NCBI GenBank assembly: GCA_019119355.1
Contig: DWXE01000014.1
Location: forward strand, 1 to 51,573
Length of the DNA stretch: 51,573 nt
Source of the DNA: Candidatus Eisenbergiella merdigallinarum
GTDB lineage: Bacteria > Bacillota > Clostridia > Lachnospirales > Lachnospiraceae
Direction: 5' to 3'
The position numbers were made by a program, and so were the translations under genes. Shown here piece by piece: positions 34,710 to 43,797 of the stretch; position 1 is the first letter of the stretch; each line of letters opens with the position of its first letter. The notes below the pieces were generated by a model that searched no databases, was not told the DNA's origin, and saw nothing but the letters and a program-made list of their open reading frames with translations.

Positions 34710-37307
34710 ATGAAACCGAAAAAAGTCATGGGAAAAACGAAACGGGGATTCTGGCTGATCGTAAGGCGGGTGTTCGCGTCCGCCGCAGCCGTCATTTTTG
34801 TGGCGCTCTCCTGCAACTCCACGGTGACCGTGGAGTCGGACGGCAGGGTATACAGCCAGACCATCAGCCCGCTGGAAAAGAAGGATTCCTTCGAAAATTC
34901 CACCATCTTTACCGATATCCTTCGGGAGGAGATCCGGGGCGTGACCAGGATGGCCGTCATCAGAAGCCAGCTGGAAACGGACGGGGAGTACGACGGGAAA
35001 AAGAAAATCGATATCGCCGGGTACGCCCACCGTCAGGAAAATCTGGTGGAGACCAGGGTTACGGCGCCCTTTTATCTGGACGATCTGATAAAATGGGGAA
35101 ATTTCGGATTCGTGACGGAGACCGTTTATGCCACGGAGGATGAACTCAATTCCTATTTCGCCAACGGGACCAGCGTTTTTTCCATGCAGAACGAGCTGTC
35201 CGCCGGGAACTGGAAAAAGCAGTCCGAGGAGACGCGCATCATGATCAAAAGCCTGGCGGTAGGAGACGGGGAATCGCTGTCTTTGCGGATGATCGAAGAG
35301 CTCCCATCCAGCGAGGAAGAGTATTTCCGGATGGCGGAGGAACTGGGAAAATACGTGGGGGATTCCGAGATCATCAGATTGAACGTGCTGGTTCCCCGCT
35401 ACCTTTCCGCGGAAGGGATGGACCTGGCGGAATACGCATCCAGCCTGGAGGAGTACGTTTCGCTGCGGGAGGACTTAAAGACCACTTCCCAGGAGTTGTT
35501 CTACAACTTTTCCGAGTATTCGGAGAACCGGGATTTCTATACGGCGGACGCCACGAACCTCCGCTACTGTTATCAGATGAATGTGGACGGTGAAATGCAC
35601 TGTTTCACCAACGTGGACGTTGACCCCCATGGACAGGACGTAGGGGAAATCACCCGGCAGTTTTCGGAATACGGCAAATACATCTACTACAACGCGGACC
35701 GGGCGGAAATCGAGACCAACACCCGCATGAATGCGGATCAGATGAAGCAGGAGCTGGGGTATTATCAGTACGCCTTCGGGGACAACAGCCGACTGTGGCT
35801 GGCGGTGGATACCTCCTATCCGGCGGCGGACAGCTTTTATCAGGCCAGGGACGCCTTCAACCGGCTGATGCCGTATTACGGATATCTGGCCGCGTCCTTC
35901 GTGCTGCTGACGGCCCTTTCCCTGTTTTTGTTCGTCTGGCTGACCCGGTATGAGGGGCGCGAGGCGACGGAGGAGGGCGGATACCGGATCGCCCTGCGCA
36001 GGGCGGACCGGATCCTGACGGAGCCTTTCGTGCTGCTGGGCCTTCTGCTCACCGGCGCTGTGGCCGGAGGCGGATATCTGGGCTATGTCTTCTGCGCGGA
36101 CAACTGGGACGATGTGATCCATACCCTGTGGTTTCCCTTCGCGGCCGGAGCGGTGGTCTTTCTGGCGGATTACGTGCTGATGTTCTTCTATTTGAGCGCG
36201 GTGCGCAGGAGCAAGGCGCATACCCTCTGGAAAAATTCGCTGACCCGGCTGGCCGCGCTCAGGATCCGGGCCTGCGTCCTTTCCCTGTACGACAACAGCC
36301 ACATTCTGGCCAGGACGCTGGTCCCTTTCCTGCTGCTTCTGGCGGCCAATCTCGTCCTGGGAGGCTGCGGCGTGCCGGGGATCCTCGTCGCCGCGGCGCT
36401 GGATGTGATCGCAATCCTCCTCTTGTACCGGGAGAAGAGGGCGCTGCAGGAAATTCTGGAGTGCACCCGGAAGATCGGCCGGGGCGACTTCGAACTGAAG
36501 ATCAACGCGGAAAAGATGCACGGGGAGAACCGGGAGCTGGCGGACGCGGTCAACGGGCTGGGGGACGGCATCCAGTACGCCGTGGAGAAGAGCATGAAGG
36601 ACGAACGGCTGAAGGCGGATCTGATCACCAACGTCTCCCACGACATCAAGACGCCGCTGACGTCCATCATCAATTTCGTGAATCTGCTGAAGCGGGAAAA
36701 GATCGAGGACGAACGCGTCCGCAACTACATCGGCGTTCTGGACGCCAAATCCCAGCGATTAAAGCAGCTGACGGACGACCTGGTGGAAGCCTCCAAGATC
36801 ACGTCCGGAAACATTTCCCTGCAGATGGAGCGGCTGAATCTGTCCGAGCTGGTGCAGCAGACCTGCGGGGAGTTTTCGGATAAGTTCCGGGAGAAGTGCC
36901 TGGAGACGGTGCTCAATCTGCCCGAGACGCCCCTCTATATCGAAGCGGATTCCAGGCGGATCTGGCGGGTGGTGGAAAACCTGTTTTCCAACGTTTACAA
37001 ATACGCTCTGGAGGGGACCAGGGTCTATCTGGAAATCCGGGAGGAGAGAAAGGACGGGCAGAAATGCGCGGTCTTTTCGCTGAAGAATATTTCCGCCCAG
37101 GCGCTGAACATCCGGGCGGAGGAGCTGACGGAGCGCTTCATCCGGGGAGATATTTCCAGGAGCACGGAAGGAAGCGGCCTGGGGCTCTCCATCGCCAAAA
37201 GCCTGACGGAACTGCAGAAGGGAAAATTCGAGATCTATCTGGACGGGGATCTGTTCAAAGTGCTGATCACCTTCCCCTGTGCGGATCAGCACTTTGAACG
37301 GGAATGA
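34710..37307 (+). CDS. Large membrane sensor histidine kinase
   Basis: A sensor kinase of 865 residues. One N-terminal membrane segment (about 18-37) and a long extracellular domain of roughly 350 residues of unknown type are followed by about five membrane segments (about 390-575). A HAMP-like linker leads to the HisKA domain with H644 in NVSHDIKTPLTS, and a C-terminal ATPase domain carries the VVENLFSNVYKYA and SGLGLS boxes. This multi-pass arrangement is larger than common two-TM sensors. It is coupled to the upstream regulator. Its stop is followed after one base by the stop of the convergent ABC gene, with no terminator seen. Confidence 0.93.
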   Translation: MKPKKVMGKTKRGFWLIVRRVFASAAAVIFVALSCNSTVTVESDGRVYSQTISPLEKKDSFENSTIFTDILREEIRGVTRMAVIRSQLETDGEYDGKKKIDIAGYAHRQENLVETRVTAPFYLDDLIKWGNFGFVTETVYATEDELNSYFANGTSVFSMQNELSAGNWKKQSEETRIMIKSLAVGDGESLSLRMIEELPSSEEEYFRMAEELGKYVGDSEIIRLNVLVPRYLSAEGMDLAEYASSLEEYVSLREDLKTTSQELFYNFSEYSENRDFYTADATNLRYCYQMNVDGEMHCFTNVDVDPHGQDVGEITRQFSEYGKYIYYNADRAEIETNTRMNADQMKQELGYYQYAFGDNSRLWLAVDTSYPAADSFYQARDAFNRLMPYYGYLAASFVLLTALSLFLFVWLTRYEGREATEEGGYRIALRRADRILTEPFVLLGLLLTGAVAGGGYLGYVFCADNWDDVIHTLWFPFAAGAVVFLADYVLMFFYLSAVRRSKAHTLWKNSLTRLAALRIRACVLSLYDNSHILARTLVPFLLLLAANLVLGGCGVPGILVAAALDVIAILLLYREKRALQEILECTRKIGRGDFELKINAEKMHGENRELADAVNGLGDGIQYAVEKSMKDERLKADLITNVSHDIKTPLTSIINFVNLLKREKIEDERVRNYIGVLDAKSQRLKQLTDDLVEASKITSGNISLQMERLNLSELVQQTCGEFSDKFREKCLETVLNLPETPLYIEADSRRIWRVVENLFSNVYKYALEGTRVYLEIREERKDGQKCAVFSLKNISAQALNIRAEELTERFIRGDISRSTEGSGLGLSIAKSLTELQKGKFEIYLDGDLFKVLITFPCADQHFERE

Positions 37308-37308
37308 G

Positions 37309-39063
37309 CTACACGCTATCGCCCAGTTTCCACCGCGACGTTTCGCTCTGGAGTTCTGCCATGCGCCGGTAGAGACCTCCCTGTTCCATGAGCTCCTGAG
37401 GCGTGCCCTGCTGCGCCACGCGGCCCTTTTCCAGCACCACGATGTGATCCGCCCCGGCTACGGTCCGCATCCGGTGAGCGATCACGAGCACTGTTTTATT
37501 GCGGAGCAGATGGGAGAGGGCGGCCTGAACGGCGCTCTCATTTTCCACATCCAGGCTGGCGGTGGCCTCGTCCAGAAGGATGATCGGCGCATCTTTTAGC
37601 AGCGCCCGGGCGATGGAAATCCGCTGGCGCTCTCCGCCGGAGAGCGTGGAGCCGTTTTCTCCGATGATCGTCTGATAGCCCTGAGGGAGTTTCCGGATGA
37701 ATTCATCGCACCGTGCGGCTTTGGCGGCGGCGACGACTTCTTCATCGGCGGCCCCGCGGCGTCCCAGGCGGATGTTCTCCATGACGGTATCCCGAAACAG
37801 CACCACATCCTGAAATACCATGGAATAATATTTCAGCAGGGCTTCCGGATCTACCGAAGAAACATCCACGCCGCCGAGGGTCACTTTTCCACGGGCAGCG
37901 TCCCAGAAACGGGCGGCCAGTTTGCAGGCGGTGGATTTCCCTCCGCCGGACGGGCCGATCAGGGCGGTGATTTCTCCCTGTTTCGCGGTGAAACTCACGT
38001 CGTCGAGCACCCCGGCGTCTTTTCGGTAGGCGAAGGAGACGTGATCGAACGCGATATCATAGCTTTTGGGGGAGAAATTCTCCGCCCCCTCCTGTACCGG
38101 CTGCTCCAGGATGGAGCGCATCCGCTCGATCTGAAGCTTCGCGCTGAAAGTAGCTGCAATATTTTGAAGGACCATTCCCAGCGGATCGTATAACCTTGCG
38201 GCGGCGAAGAGGAAGCCCAGAAAATACAGAAACGTGATCTGTCCGGCAAACAGCAGCGTTGTGCCGGTCAGTATGGTAGTGGCCAATCCCAGGCGCAAAA
38301 ATGCCTGAGCGCTGCACACGAACACGCCGGTAGCGAGCTCGGAATGGATGGAGCCCTTTTCCATGGCGGCCAGCTTTTCATCCAGTTCGCTCAGCCAGGA
38401 CTCCTGACGGCTGCAGGCTTTGATATCCCGAACCGTCTCGAGGCCTTCCTGGATACAGTCCGCCACAGCCCGTTTGTACAGGATGCTCTTTGCTCCGAAC
38501 GCATCCTGTATTTTTTTGCTACCCGCAGTCAGGACGACCGCCAGCGGAACCACCCACAGCACGGCCAGCGCCATTCGCCAGTTGCAGAGAAACATGGCGG
38601 TTCCGATGACCAGCGTGGAAAAGACGGAAGCGAACAGCTGGGGGATATAGTGGGAAAACATTTGATCCAGGCTGGAACAGTCGGAAATCATGGTGGAGGT
38701 CAGGTCGCTCAAATCCCGGTTGCCGAAAAAACTCAACGGAAGCCTGCGCAGCGTTTCGGCAAGGCTGATCCGGCGGCTGGCGCTTTCCCGATAGGTTGCC
38801 AGATACAGCGAAGCGTACTGAAACCAGTGCAGGATGAACAGCAGGGCCAGTATGGCCAGGGCTGATCCCGTATACAGCCAGAAACCGTCCATGGCGGCGA
38901 CGCCATGTTCCAGACAGCCCAAAAGATGAGAAACCGTCAATAAAACGGCGCTCACCGGGAGCATCAGCCCCAGGTTGCACACAAAACTCCAGATCACCGC
39001 TTTCACCAGATCCTTCGCCCCTTTTTCGCTGAGGGCGAACCAGTGCTGTAATTTCCCTGTCAT
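37309..39063 (-). CDS. ABC exporter half-transporter (second subunit)
   Basis: A fused permease-ATPase of 584 residues, with a six-helix type IV exporter membrane domain (1-~320) and a nucleotide-binding domain. It has GPSGGGKSTACK (Walker A), TLSGGERQRISIARAL (signature), IILLDEATASLD (Walker B) and the H-loop AHRM. It overlaps the first subunit gene as ATGA (39060-39063), so the two form a translationally coupled heterodimer. The start at 39063 is set by that overlap, not by the longer frame. Resemblance to IrtAB/YbtPQ-type exporters or importers is possible; the substrate is unknown. Confidence 0.92.
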   Translation of the reverse strand: MTGKLQHWFALSEKGAKDLVKAVIWSFVCNLGLMLPVSAVLLTVSHLLGCLEHGVAAMDGFWLYTGSALAILALLFILHWFQYASLYLATYRESASRRISLAETLRRLPLSFFGNRDLSDLTSTMISDCSSLDQMFSHYIPQLFASVFSTLVIGTAMFLCNWRMALAVLWVVPLAVVLTAGSKKIQDAFGAKSILYKRAVADCIQEGLETVRDIKACSRQESWLSELDEKLAAMEKGSIHSELATGVFVCSAQAFLRLGLATTILTGTTLLFAGQITFLYFLGFLFAAARLYDPLGMVLQNIAATFSAKLQIERMRSILEQPVQEGAENFSPKSYDIAFDHVSFAYRKDAGVLDDVSFTAKQGEITALIGPSGGGKSTACKLAARFWDAARGKVTLGGVDVSSVDPEALLKYYSMVFQDVVLFRDTVMENIRLGRRGAADEEVVAAAKAARCDEFIRKLPQGYQTIIGENGSTLSGGERQRISIARALLKDAPIILLDEATASLDVENESAVQAALSHLLRNKTVLVIAHRMRTVAGADHIVVLEKGRVAQQGTPQELMEQGGLYRRMAELQSETSRWKLGDSV

Positions 39064-40847
39064 ACCGCAGCTTCCTCCTTTCCTACTTTCCACTGGGCGC
39101 TGCGCTGATAATCGGCCCACATGGCGGCATAGATGCCCTTTTGTTGCAACAGGCTCTGGTGGGTACCCTGCTCCGGAATCCTTCCGTCTTCCAGGACGAT
39201 GATGCGATCCGCGTTTTGTACCGTGGACAGCCGGTGGGCGATCATCAATACCGTTTTATTTTTCGTCAGCGCATCGAAAGCTTTCTGGATCTGCCGCTCG
39301 TTCTCCGGATCGGCGAAGGCCGTGGCTTCGTCGAGCACCACAACAGGAGCGTCTTTCAAAATGGCGCGGGCCAACGCGATGCGCTGCTGCTCCCCTCCGG
39401 AGAGATAGACGCCTCCGGCGCCTACCACCGTGTCCAGACCCTGAGGCAGCTTTTCGAGGATGTCGCCGCACTGCGCGGCGCGGGCGGCTGCCAATACCTC
39501 GTCCACCGTGGCGTCTGGCCGCGCGGCGCGGATATTTTCCAGCAGGCTTTTTTTGAAAAGCCGGGTATCCTGGAAGACAAAGGCCACCTGTTCCATGAGA
39601 CTGCCGGCATCCATTTCCCGTACATCCGCGCCGCCGATGCGGACAGAACCCTTCTCCACATCCCAGAACCTGGGGATCAGGCTGGCTGCGGTTGTCTTCC
39701 CTCCGCCGGAGGGTCCTACCAGCGCTACGGTCTGGCCGGGCCTGACCGTAAAGCTCACATCCTTCAATGCGGGACGGTCCGTCCCGGGATAGGTAAAGGT
39801 CACATGATCGAAGGCCACCGAGGAATCGGACGGCCTCTTTTTGACTTTCGCTTCCTGCATCGGCTGTTGGTTCAGAATTTCGTCCAGCCTTCCCATGGCT
39901 TCGTCAGCCTGCATCACCGCTTCGCTCATGTACATGATCCGGTTGATCATCTGCCCGCATGCGGGCGCGAACAGGGCATAGAAGATGAAATTCGCCAGCA
40001 CAGTCCGCACATCGCTGCCGGATGCCAGCAGCAGCGCGGCTGGGATCAGAAGGACGAACGCGCCGTTGATGGCGGTGAGAAAGCAGGTCTGCCCGACCCG
40101 GCAGCTCATGGCGTACTGGCTTGCCAGATCGCTGTAATCCCGAATGGCGGCATAAAAAGCCCGGAACGAGTACACGGTCTGCTGGAACATCTTTACCACG
40201 GGGATTCCCCGCACATATTCCACCGCTTCTCCGCTCATGCGTTCGATCTCTTTTTGATAGCGATGAAAAAAACCGGCATTTTTTCCGCCCATCATCAGAC
40301 ACATGGAGAGAAGGGCCAAAGCCATGGTGAGCAGGCATAAAAGCCCCATCCGCCAGTCGAAGAGAAACAGCATGACGACGGCGGCAACAGGTGCCGCCAC
40401 GGCGCCCGCCAGATCCGGCAGCTTGTGCGCCAGCAAATCTTCGGTGAGCCCCGCATTGTCATCGATCAGCTTCCGCAGGCGGCCGGACTGGTTGCCGGTA
40501 AAAAAGCCCAGCGGCAATGTGAGCGCATGAGACATGGCTGCCCTGCGGATATTCCGGGCGGTGCGGAAAGCCGAAATATGGGTGGACATGAGTGCCGCAA
40601 AATACATGACGATGCTGCCGACGGCGAACTGCACGGACATCCATCCCAGGCGTCCCGGATCCTCTACCGTGTAGGGCCCGGGCCAGAGATCGAGCGCATT
40701 TCTGGCCGCCAGCCAGACGCACACGTAGGGGAGCAGCCCCAGCACTGCGGACAGGGCGGAAAGAATGCAGCCCAATATGGTGAGTTTTTTGTACCTGCCC
40801 GCATAACCTGAAATACGGGACAGGCTGCTTCGCTTTTTTTGTTCCAT
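39060..40847 (-). CDS. ABC exporter half-transporter (first subunit)
   Basis: A fused permease-ATPase of 595 residues. The membrane domain begins with a basic region and six helices. The nucleotide-binding domain has GPSGGGKTTAAS, YLSGGEQQRIALARAI and VVVLDEATAFADPENE; FADPEN is a D-loop form often seen in the siderophore-type YbtQ/IrtB-like group. AGGAGG lies before the ATG. It is the first gene after a palindromic operator-like sequence and the TetR terminator. It pairs with the downstream ABC gene. The TetR neighbour suggests inducible export of a toxic or signalling compound, but no substrate can be named. Confidence 0.92.
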   Translation of the reverse strand: MEQKKRSSLSRISGYAGRYKKLTILGCILSALSAVLGLLPYVCVWLAARNALDLWPGPYTVEDPGRLGWMSVQFAVGSIVMYFAALMSTHISAFRTARNIRRAAMSHALTLPLGFFTGNQSGRLRKLIDDNAGLTEDLLAHKLPDLAGAVAAPVAAVVMLFLFDWRMGLLCLLTMALALLSMCLMMGGKNAGFFHRYQKEIERMSGEAVEYVRGIPVVKMFQQTVYSFRAFYAAIRDYSDLASQYAMSCRVGQTCFLTAINGAFVLLIPAALLLASGSDVRTVLANFIFYALFAPACGQMINRIMYMSEAVMQADEAMGRLDEILNQQPMQEAKVKKRPSDSSVAFDHVTFTYPGTDRPALKDVSFTVRPGQTVALVGPSGGGKTTAASLIPRFWDVEKGSVRIGGADVREMDAGSLMEQVAFVFQDTRLFKKSLLENIRAARPDATVDEVLAAARAAQCGDILEKLPQGLDTVVGAGGVYLSGGEQQRIALARAILKDAPVVVLDEATAFADPENERQIQKAFDALTKNKTVLMIAHRLSTVQNADRIIVLEDGRIPEQGTHQSLLQQKGIYAAMWADYQRSAQWKVGKEEAAV

Positions 40848-40869
40848 AGAAACCTCCTGTTTACTAATT

Positions 40870-40887
40870 TTAGTTAGTGATAACTAA
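40870..40887. promoter_or_regulatory. Operator-like inverted repeat before the ABC genes
   Basis: TTAGTTA-GTGA-TAACTAA is a perfect 7-bp inverted repeat between tetR and the first ABC gene, 23 bp before its start. A possible -10 (TAAAAT, minus strand) overlaps it. It is a good candidate for the TetR site. Confidence 0.65.
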
Positions 40888-40894
40888 CCAATAC

Positions 40895-40923
40895 CCAAAA
40901 AAGATGGGGGCTATTGCCCCATC
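40895..40923 (-). terminator. Intrinsic terminator at the end of tetR
   Basis: On the minus strand a GATGGGGC / GCCCCATC stem (one bulge, loop AATA) overlaps the last codons and stop of tetR and is followed by TTTTTT. Confidence 0.75.
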
Positions 40924-41528
40924 AATTTCAGCCATCCTGCGGTGTAGAAGTCCCGGAGCTGATCCACATAGCGCATGGATTTATCCTGCGGCATATCATG
41001 GATGACGATTTCAAAGATTCCGTTGAACATCCCGCTGGCTATGATATGGCACATCGGGCGGTCCAGCTCCGGAACGTTCTGATCCAGGCGGCGCAGGACA
41101 TCCATGTACTTCAGCGTGTATTCCACCTCGACTTCCACCATGTTGTGTATAAAATGCTCATAGCCGGTGCCTTCCGAACGGCACAGGAGCAGCTTTACCG
41201 GTTCCCGGTTCCGGCAGATGTAGTCCACCATCCAATGAAGATAATCGGAAGACTCTTTTCCCATATGGGAGGGCTGTTCCTCTTCCGGAAGGTCGGCGAA
41301 TGCGGTCTGCGTTTCCATATAGCGGCCCATCAGGGCGGCGGCGTGAGGTTCTACGATCGCGGAAAACAGCGCTTCCTTGCTGGAAAAATAGCCGTAGAAG
41401 GCGCCGGTAGTCACGCCGGCCCTTTTCACGATCTGGCGCAGGGACGCTCCGAGAAAGCCTTTCTCCAAAAATTCTTCCATCCCCACCTGCAAAATATTTT
41501 TCAGCGTATCAGATGATTTCTCTTCCAT
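40911..41528 (-). CDS. TetR-family transcriptional regulator
   Basis: A 205-residue regulator. The N-terminal HTH reads FLGASLRQIVKRAGVTTGAFYGYFSSKEALF at about 27-57, the TetR signature. The C-terminal ligand domain has no specific family recognised. It probably represses the ABC genes that follow and its own promoter, since palindromes lie at both. The ATG at 41528 has GAGG before it; a GTG two codons upstream is less likely. Its promoter at 41565-41593 is close to perfect consensus. Confidence 0.92.
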   Translation of the reverse strand: MEEKSSDTLKNILQVGMEEFLEKGFLGASLRQIVKRAGVTTGAFYGYFSSKEALFSAIVEPHAAALMGRYMETQTAFADLPEEEQPSHMGKESSDYLHWMVDYICRNREPVKLLLCRSEGTGYEHFIHNMVEVEVEYTLKYMDVLRRLDQNVPELDRPMCHIIASGMFNGIFEIVIHDMPQDKSMRYVDQLRDFYTAGWLKLMGQ

Positions 41529-41553
41529 AGGCACCTCTGTATAACAGTGTCAT

Positions 41554-41566
41554 ATAACAATGTTAT
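41554..41566. promoter_or_regulatory. Operator-like palindrome at the tetR promoter
   Basis: ATAACA-A-TGTTAT overlaps the tetR -10 box by two bases. Together with a second TGTTATA on the minus strand nearby it could be an autoregulatory TetR site. Confidence 0.55.
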
Positions 41567-41593
41567 TATATGGAGACAGCAACTTTTTGTCAA
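41565..41593 (-). promoter_or_regulatory. Consensus promoter for tetR
   Basis: On the minus strand TTGACA (41593-41588) and TATAAT (41570-41565) are 17 bp apart, both full consensus. Confidence 0.85.
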
Positions 41594-41602
41594 GATCAAT
41601 TC

Positions 41603-41636
41603 AAAAAAAATGTGCGCGTTAGCGCACATTTTTTTT
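41603..41636. terminator. Bidirectional terminator between tetR and the NYN gene
   Basis: TGTGCGC / GCGCACA with loop GTTA is flanked by eight A on the left and eight T on the right. It ends the NYN gene on the minus strand, its right edge touching that gene's stop codon. Confidence 0.9.
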
Positions 41637-42649
41637 CACGATTTTTTCCCTCCGCGGCCGCGGGACCTGACCGCCGCCTTTAAGCTCACCGCGTTTCCGC
41701 GGACGACGATGTTTTCGATGCTCCTTAAGAAGCTGGAGAAGCGGCTGTATCCGTAATCCTTTAAGTCGAAGGCAGGGTATTTTTTCCGGAGCTGATCGTA
41801 CAGGACGGACAGGTTGTCGATGGAACCCCCGTTCTTCTGGATGAGGGAGGCGATTTCCTTCTGCACGTCGGTCACGTTGTTGAGCTCCCGCACGTTGACC
41901 GTATAAGAGGAGTTGTCCTTGACGATCTCCAGCTTGGAACACTTGTCCGTAAGGAAGGTGAGCAGCTTGGTATAGCCGTAGTTGCGGACGTCGAAATCGG
42001 TGAATTTGCTGTTTAAGCGGCTTCCGATCTCGCCCATGTATGTGGTCTTGCCCTTGTTCTCGTTGTCGTTGACGATGGAAATGATGGCTTCCTCGATCTC
42101 GCCGATGGAGGTGACCGCGTTGGCCTTCGCCGCGCGCTCCGCGCTGAAATCATCGTGGATGTGATCGTCGGAAGCGGGAACCTCCGCGGCCGGCGCGGCG
42201 GGCTGCTCGTAGATCAGGTTCAGATGGATGAACTTGTTGCAGGCTTTGGTCAGCGACACGGGGGTTTTGGATTCGCCCATGCCGATGACATACATGTTGG
42301 CCTCACGCAGGCGCATGGCCAGGCGGGTGAAGTCGCTGTCGCTGGTCACCAGGCAAAAGCCGTCCACATTGCCGGAATAGAGGATGTCCATGGCGTCGAT
42401 GACCATGGCGATATCCGCAGAATTCTTCCCGAAGGTGTAGTCGAACTGCTGAATCGGCGTGATGGAATTCTCCAGAAGGAGATTCTCGTTCCATCCGTTG
42501 TTCTTCGTCCAGTCTCCGTAAATTCTGCGGTAGGTGGCGAACCCGTAGGTCTCGATCTCGTTGAAGATGATGGAGGCGTAGCGGGAACTGACGTTTTCGG
42601 AATCGATTAAAACGGCGATCTGCATTTTTGATTCGTTGATCATATCCAT
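41636..42649 (-). CDS. NYN-domain (PIN-like) protein with two OST-HTH/LOTUS domains
   Basis: A 337-residue protein. The N-terminal NYN/LabA-like nuclease-fold domain (about 8-170) has LIDSENV with D16, SADIAMVIDAMD and VTSDSDF, the acidic residues of PIN-like RNases. A variable linker follows, then two tandem winged-helix OST-HTH/LOTUS domains (about 190-260 and 265-330; each has a YGYxxxxxFL core: NYGYTKLLTFL and DYGYSRFSSFL). The family is probably RNA-binding and RNA-cleaving. GGGAG lies 8 bases before the chosen ATG. It has its own promoter and terminator, so it is a single-gene unit. Confidence 0.9.
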   Translation of the reverse strand: MDMINESKMQIAVLIDSENVSSRYASIIFNEIETYGFATYRRIYGDWTKNNGWNENLLLENSITPIQQFDYTFGKNSADIAMVIDAMDILYSGNVDGFCLVTSDSDFTRLAMRLREANMYVIGMGESKTPVSLTKACNKFIHLNLIYEQPAAPAAEVPASDDHIHDDFSAERAAKANAVTSIGEIEEAIISIVNDNENKGKTTYMGEIGSRLNSKFTDFDVRNYGYTKLLTFLTDKCSKLEIVKDNSSYTVNVRELNNVTDVQKEIASLIQKNGGSIDNLSVLYDQLRKKYPAFDLKDYGYSRFSSFLRSIENIVVRGNAVSLKAAVRSRGRGGKKS

Positions 42650-42686
42650 ATTCAATACTCCCTGTCTTTTCCTTTCATTCTCTATC

Positions 42687-42715
42687 AGTATACCGTTATT
42701 TGGAAGATTTTGCAA
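42687..42715 (-). promoter_or_regulatory. Likely promoter for the NYN-LOTUS gene
   Basis: On the minus strand TTGCAA (42715-42710) and TATACT (42692-42687) are 17 bp apart, 38 bp before the start codon. Confidence 0.7.
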
Positions 42716-42722
42716 AGGAATT

Positions 42723-43691
42723 TCAGCTCAAATCCCTTCCTTTTGCCGCCGGATTTGCCGCGTAAGGACAGGAAGCGGGCGGCAGCGGGCAGGACGGGGC
42801 ATGAGGGAAGAGCACCCGGCGCATATCTTCCGGAAGGGGGGCGGTGAATTCCATCGCTTCCCCGGTGATGGGATGGCAAAAGCGGAGCCGGCGGGAATGG
42901 AGCGCCTGGCGGCCGATCCACTCCATGTCGGGGTTATAGAGGGAATCACCGATCAGCGGAAAGCCCAGATATTTCATATGAATCCGGATCTGATGGGTGC
43001 GCCCGGTTTCCAGACGCAGGCTGATCAGGCTGTGTCCGTTTTGTTCCGCGACCACATGATAGTGGGTGACGGCGGATTCCCCGTTTTCGAAATCGATGGT
43101 CCGCTCGATGATGGAGCCGGGTTTCCGGCCCAGGGGAGCCGTGACGGTGCCGGAAGGAGGCGTGACCGTTCCGCGCACGATGCCCAGATATTCCCGCTGG
43201 ATTTCCCGGTTTTTCACCATGGAGGAAAGGATGCTGCCGCTGACCGGGTGTTTGGCGATGACGGTGAGCCCGGAGGTGTTGTGATCCAGCCGGTTGATGC
43301 AGCGAAAGACGAAGGGACAGTTTTGCTGCGCGAAATACCAGGCTGCGGCGTTGCCCAGGGAATTGGTATAGTTGTGCATGGACGGATGGATGGGCATATC
43401 GGCGGGCTTATTGACCACCAGAAGATCGCCGTCTTCATAGACGATGTTCAGCGGGATCGGGGACGGAGGGATTTTGGGGGAGGAGACCAGCTCCCGGATA
43501 TGCACGGTCAAAAGATCCCCCGCGCGCAGGCGGGCGACCATGTAGGCGGGGGTTCCGTTGATGAGAATGCTGCCGTCCATCTTCTTGAGGTCCGCGATGT
43601 TGCCGGAGGAGTAACGCCGGTTCTTGAGAAACCGGGCCACGGAGAGCCCTTCGTCGCAGAGGGAGACTTGATAGGTGAGAATTCGTTCCAT
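42723..43691 (-). CDS. RluA-family pseudouridine synthase
   Basis: Converts uridine to pseudouridine in rRNA or tRNA. It has 322 residues, with an N-terminal S4-like RNA-binding domain (about 13-70) and a catalytic domain carrying INRLDHNTSGL, D136 being the catalytic aspartate, and LETGRTHQIRIHM. It resembles RluC/RluD-type enzymes, but the target site cannot be set. The C-terminus has an odd Cys/Pro-rich tail (APSCPLPPASCPYAAN). The upstream in-frame extension of 64 codons is rejected because MERILTYQVS is a normal family start. It is transcribed behind potD, but a hairpin separates them. Confidence 0.92.
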   Translation of the reverse strand: MERILTYQVSLCDEGLSVARFLKNRRYSSGNIADLKKMDGSILINGTPAYMVARLRAGDLLTVHIRELVSSPKIPPSPIPLNIVYEDGDLLVVNKPADMPIHPSMHNYTNSLGNAAAWYFAQQNCPFVFRCINRLDHNTSGLTVIAKHPVSGSILSSMVKNREIQREYLGIVRGTVTPPSGTVTAPLGRKPGSIIERTIDFENGESAVTHYHVVAEQNGHSLISLRLETGRTHQIRIHMKYLGFPLIGDSLYNPDMEWIGRQALHSRRLRFCHPITGEAMEFTAPLPEDMRRVLFPHAPSCPLPPASCPYAANPAAKGRDLS

Positions 43692-43750
43692 AAAAATCCG
43701 TCCTGTTTCCGGAGGGAAAGAAAGGATCCCGCCCGCAGCGGGCGCGCTGC

Positions 43751-43785
43751 GCCGCGGGCCGATATCAGGAAGATCGGCCCGCGGC
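43751..43785 (-). terminator. Strong hairpin after potD
   Basis: A 13-bp perfect stem GCCGCGGGCCGAT / ATCGGCCCGCGGC lies just after the potD stop on the minus strand, followed only by a weak T-rich stretch further on. It may be a terminator or an mRNA 3'-end stabiliser. Confidence 0.55.
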
Positions 43786-43797
43786 AGCCCGGTCGGT

